A DNA stretch of 64,000 nt, from positions 4,107,001 to 4,171,000 of the forward strand of contig JAITYX010000016.1 of assembly GCA_021018815.1 (NCBI GenBank). Reading direction: 5' to 3'. The stretch comes from Talinum fruticosum. Taxonomy: Eukaryota > Streptophyta > Magnoliopsida > Caryophyllales > Talinaceae. Each line of letters starts with the position of its first letter. Position 1 is the stretch's first letter. Of this stretch, positions 62,501 through 64,000 are shown piece by piece. The position numbers were made by a program, and so were the translations under genes. The notes below the pieces were generated by a model that saw only the letters and a program-made list of their open reading frames with translations, ran no database searches and was not told the origin of the DNA.

Positions 62501-64000
62501 TCAACTTTGTACAGCTTTTTTTGCACGAATGCTTAAGATACGTACGTATTTATATTGCGTATGTAAAGACGGTAATGTAGGTTTGTTCAACTTATTCGAC
62601 ATTTATTTTTTTGAACCATCGTATTGAGTTTGATTATTGTGAATGAATGACACCTATATAATGGAAGAGTTTTACCTCTTCTCAAGCACTATATAGTTAT
62701 ACTTGAAGATAAATATGAAAAAAAAAAAAACACGTATCAACATTTTAGTGGGTAAGCTGTTACATAATTATATTGGATCGAAATATGATTAGAAACGGAG
62801 AAGTATTGTAAAAAATAGGTTTCATAACAAATGAGTATTTGAATGGTTTTTAGAATATGTAATAAAAATTTTTTTACTGCTTGTACAAAATTTAATTAGA
62901 TTTTTTTTTACCGAAAAGCGGGATAGAAGACATTCACTTATAGCAACACCATACACACACTATATTACCATTTTAATGATTTTCCCTTCATCTACGTATC
63001 TTTTGATCAGAAAGACTGTTAAATTAGTTGGACTCGGAGGGATTGTTAAGTCCAATATATAGGACAACTTTTAAGTTTAATTTTCATACCCTACAAGACT
63101 ATAACCCTTTTACTTGCATGTTTAGCTAGCCTCATACTCGCGTCGGTGAGTCCCAGAAATTGGTCAAATTCATAGCCGCATAATGAGCATTATCCTAACC
63201 CAATAATCAGCCATAAGTGTGAAGGCTAGTTGAACTATAAAATAGTCAAAAATTTAAAACCCCTTTTAGGTTAGGGATGGTCCAATACCCATGCCATATG
63301 TAACCAATTCACACCTAGGAGGGGTCGTCCTTGTTGAAATGAGGGCGGGAGGTTTACCCCTCCTTGCTGAATAAAAAGTCCAATGCTCATCATGTCCCTC
63401 TCGTTCTATTGAGGGATAGATCCCATGTAGAAGTATTATTATCAAACAAAATTTTGAGACTAACGTGCGAATCAGTTAACTCAAAGTTGATCAAAAATTA
63501 AAAGTAAAGATCAACTCGACCAAAAATCAATCTCAAAGAAATAATTTGACTCAAAATGAAAATTGATTTTTATCTTATTGACTCGAACATGACTCAATCT
63601 TAAGTTGAAAAACTTGACCCAAAATTGAATCGGATGACCCATTTGCTAGACAATACATTAGAATATCATAAGCAAGTGTTGCAAATGGGTCATTCAGTTT
63701 GCAACAGGTTAGGTTTAGTTAAGGTTGAGTCATGTTTAAAGTTGAAGTTATGTTGTAAAAATCATGCTCAAGTTGAAAATATTTTAGTTCAGTGGTCAGC
63801 CGATGTTCGATACGATGATTTGTCACTTGTCTTGTAAAAAGAAGTAATTTTGTACGAAAACTTTAGTTTGGCCTTGGTCAAATTTAGACTTCAATTCAAT
63901 TTTTGAGTGAGCTTATTTGGTTGTGTTGGTTAGGCATGGATACAAATCGTTTAATTCATGTTATAATATCGAGTAAATTTTTTCCTGGTATTGAACCTTA
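59526..64000. other. intergenic DNA at the right end
   Basis: AT-rich sequence with no supported gene. It has GACCCGA-like units at about 60880-60960 and 63600-63640, a possible SINE-like stretch near 60366-60420 (box A-like TGGCCCAACTGG, no convincing box B) and short (TA)n runs near 61580. ORFs such as 60742-61059 and 63625-63837 (+) look like translations of these degenerate repeats. Confidence 0.5.

Noticed and set aside
1..64000. tRNA, rRNA or CRISPR features
   Set aside because: No intact tRNA-like box A and box B pair outside the SINE, no rRNA sequence and no spaced repeat array of CRISPR type were seen. CRISPR is not expected in a plant nuclear genome.

Overview
The window looks like nuclear DNA of a flowering plant, most likely a eudicot. 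It is AT-rich, all genes are split by GT-AG introns, MIKC-type MADS-box genes are present, and microsatellites, MITEs and decayed retroelements are dense. No bacterial, organellar or viral gene set was seen. I cannot name the species.

Left part (1-35,000): three MIKCc MADS-box genes of the AGL17/ANR1 type lie in tandem on the + strand. Gene 1 (3570-9294, 214 aa) and gene 2 (12161-14536, 213 aa) are close sisters with an unusual shared C-terminus. Gene 3 (22182-34922, 234 aa) is closer to canonical AGL17 proteins, ends in the usual LQLH tail and has very long first and second introns. All reading frames are intact when spliced by hand. The spacers hold a hAT-like MITE, a Stowaway MITE, a tRNA-derived SINE, a TRIM-like element and several tandem repeats.

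Middle part (27,900-41,800): the + strand becomes A-rich, and a chain of short, phase-compatible candidate exons can be read on the minus strand. This suggests an unrecognised multi-exon gene, or a decayed one, transcribed antisense to gene 3, with its exons interleaved in gene 3 introns and downstream DNA. It is the least certain and most interesting feature of the window.

Right part (43,000-58,300): a plant DHH/DHHA1-type phosphoesterase-like gene (43713-47044 +, 368 aa) is followed tail to tail by an OPT-family oligopeptide transporter gene (49928-58272 -, about 745 aa). The transporter has all six exons with good splice sites, but as given it carries two one-base losses in homopolymer runs that break the frame. 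A decayed duplicate of its last exon lies between the two genes (47885-48440 -). The flanks hold two RNase H-like remnants of non-LTR retroelements.

The genes do not form a pathway. The window is a local MADS duplication cluster next to an unrelated DHH/OPT gene pair.
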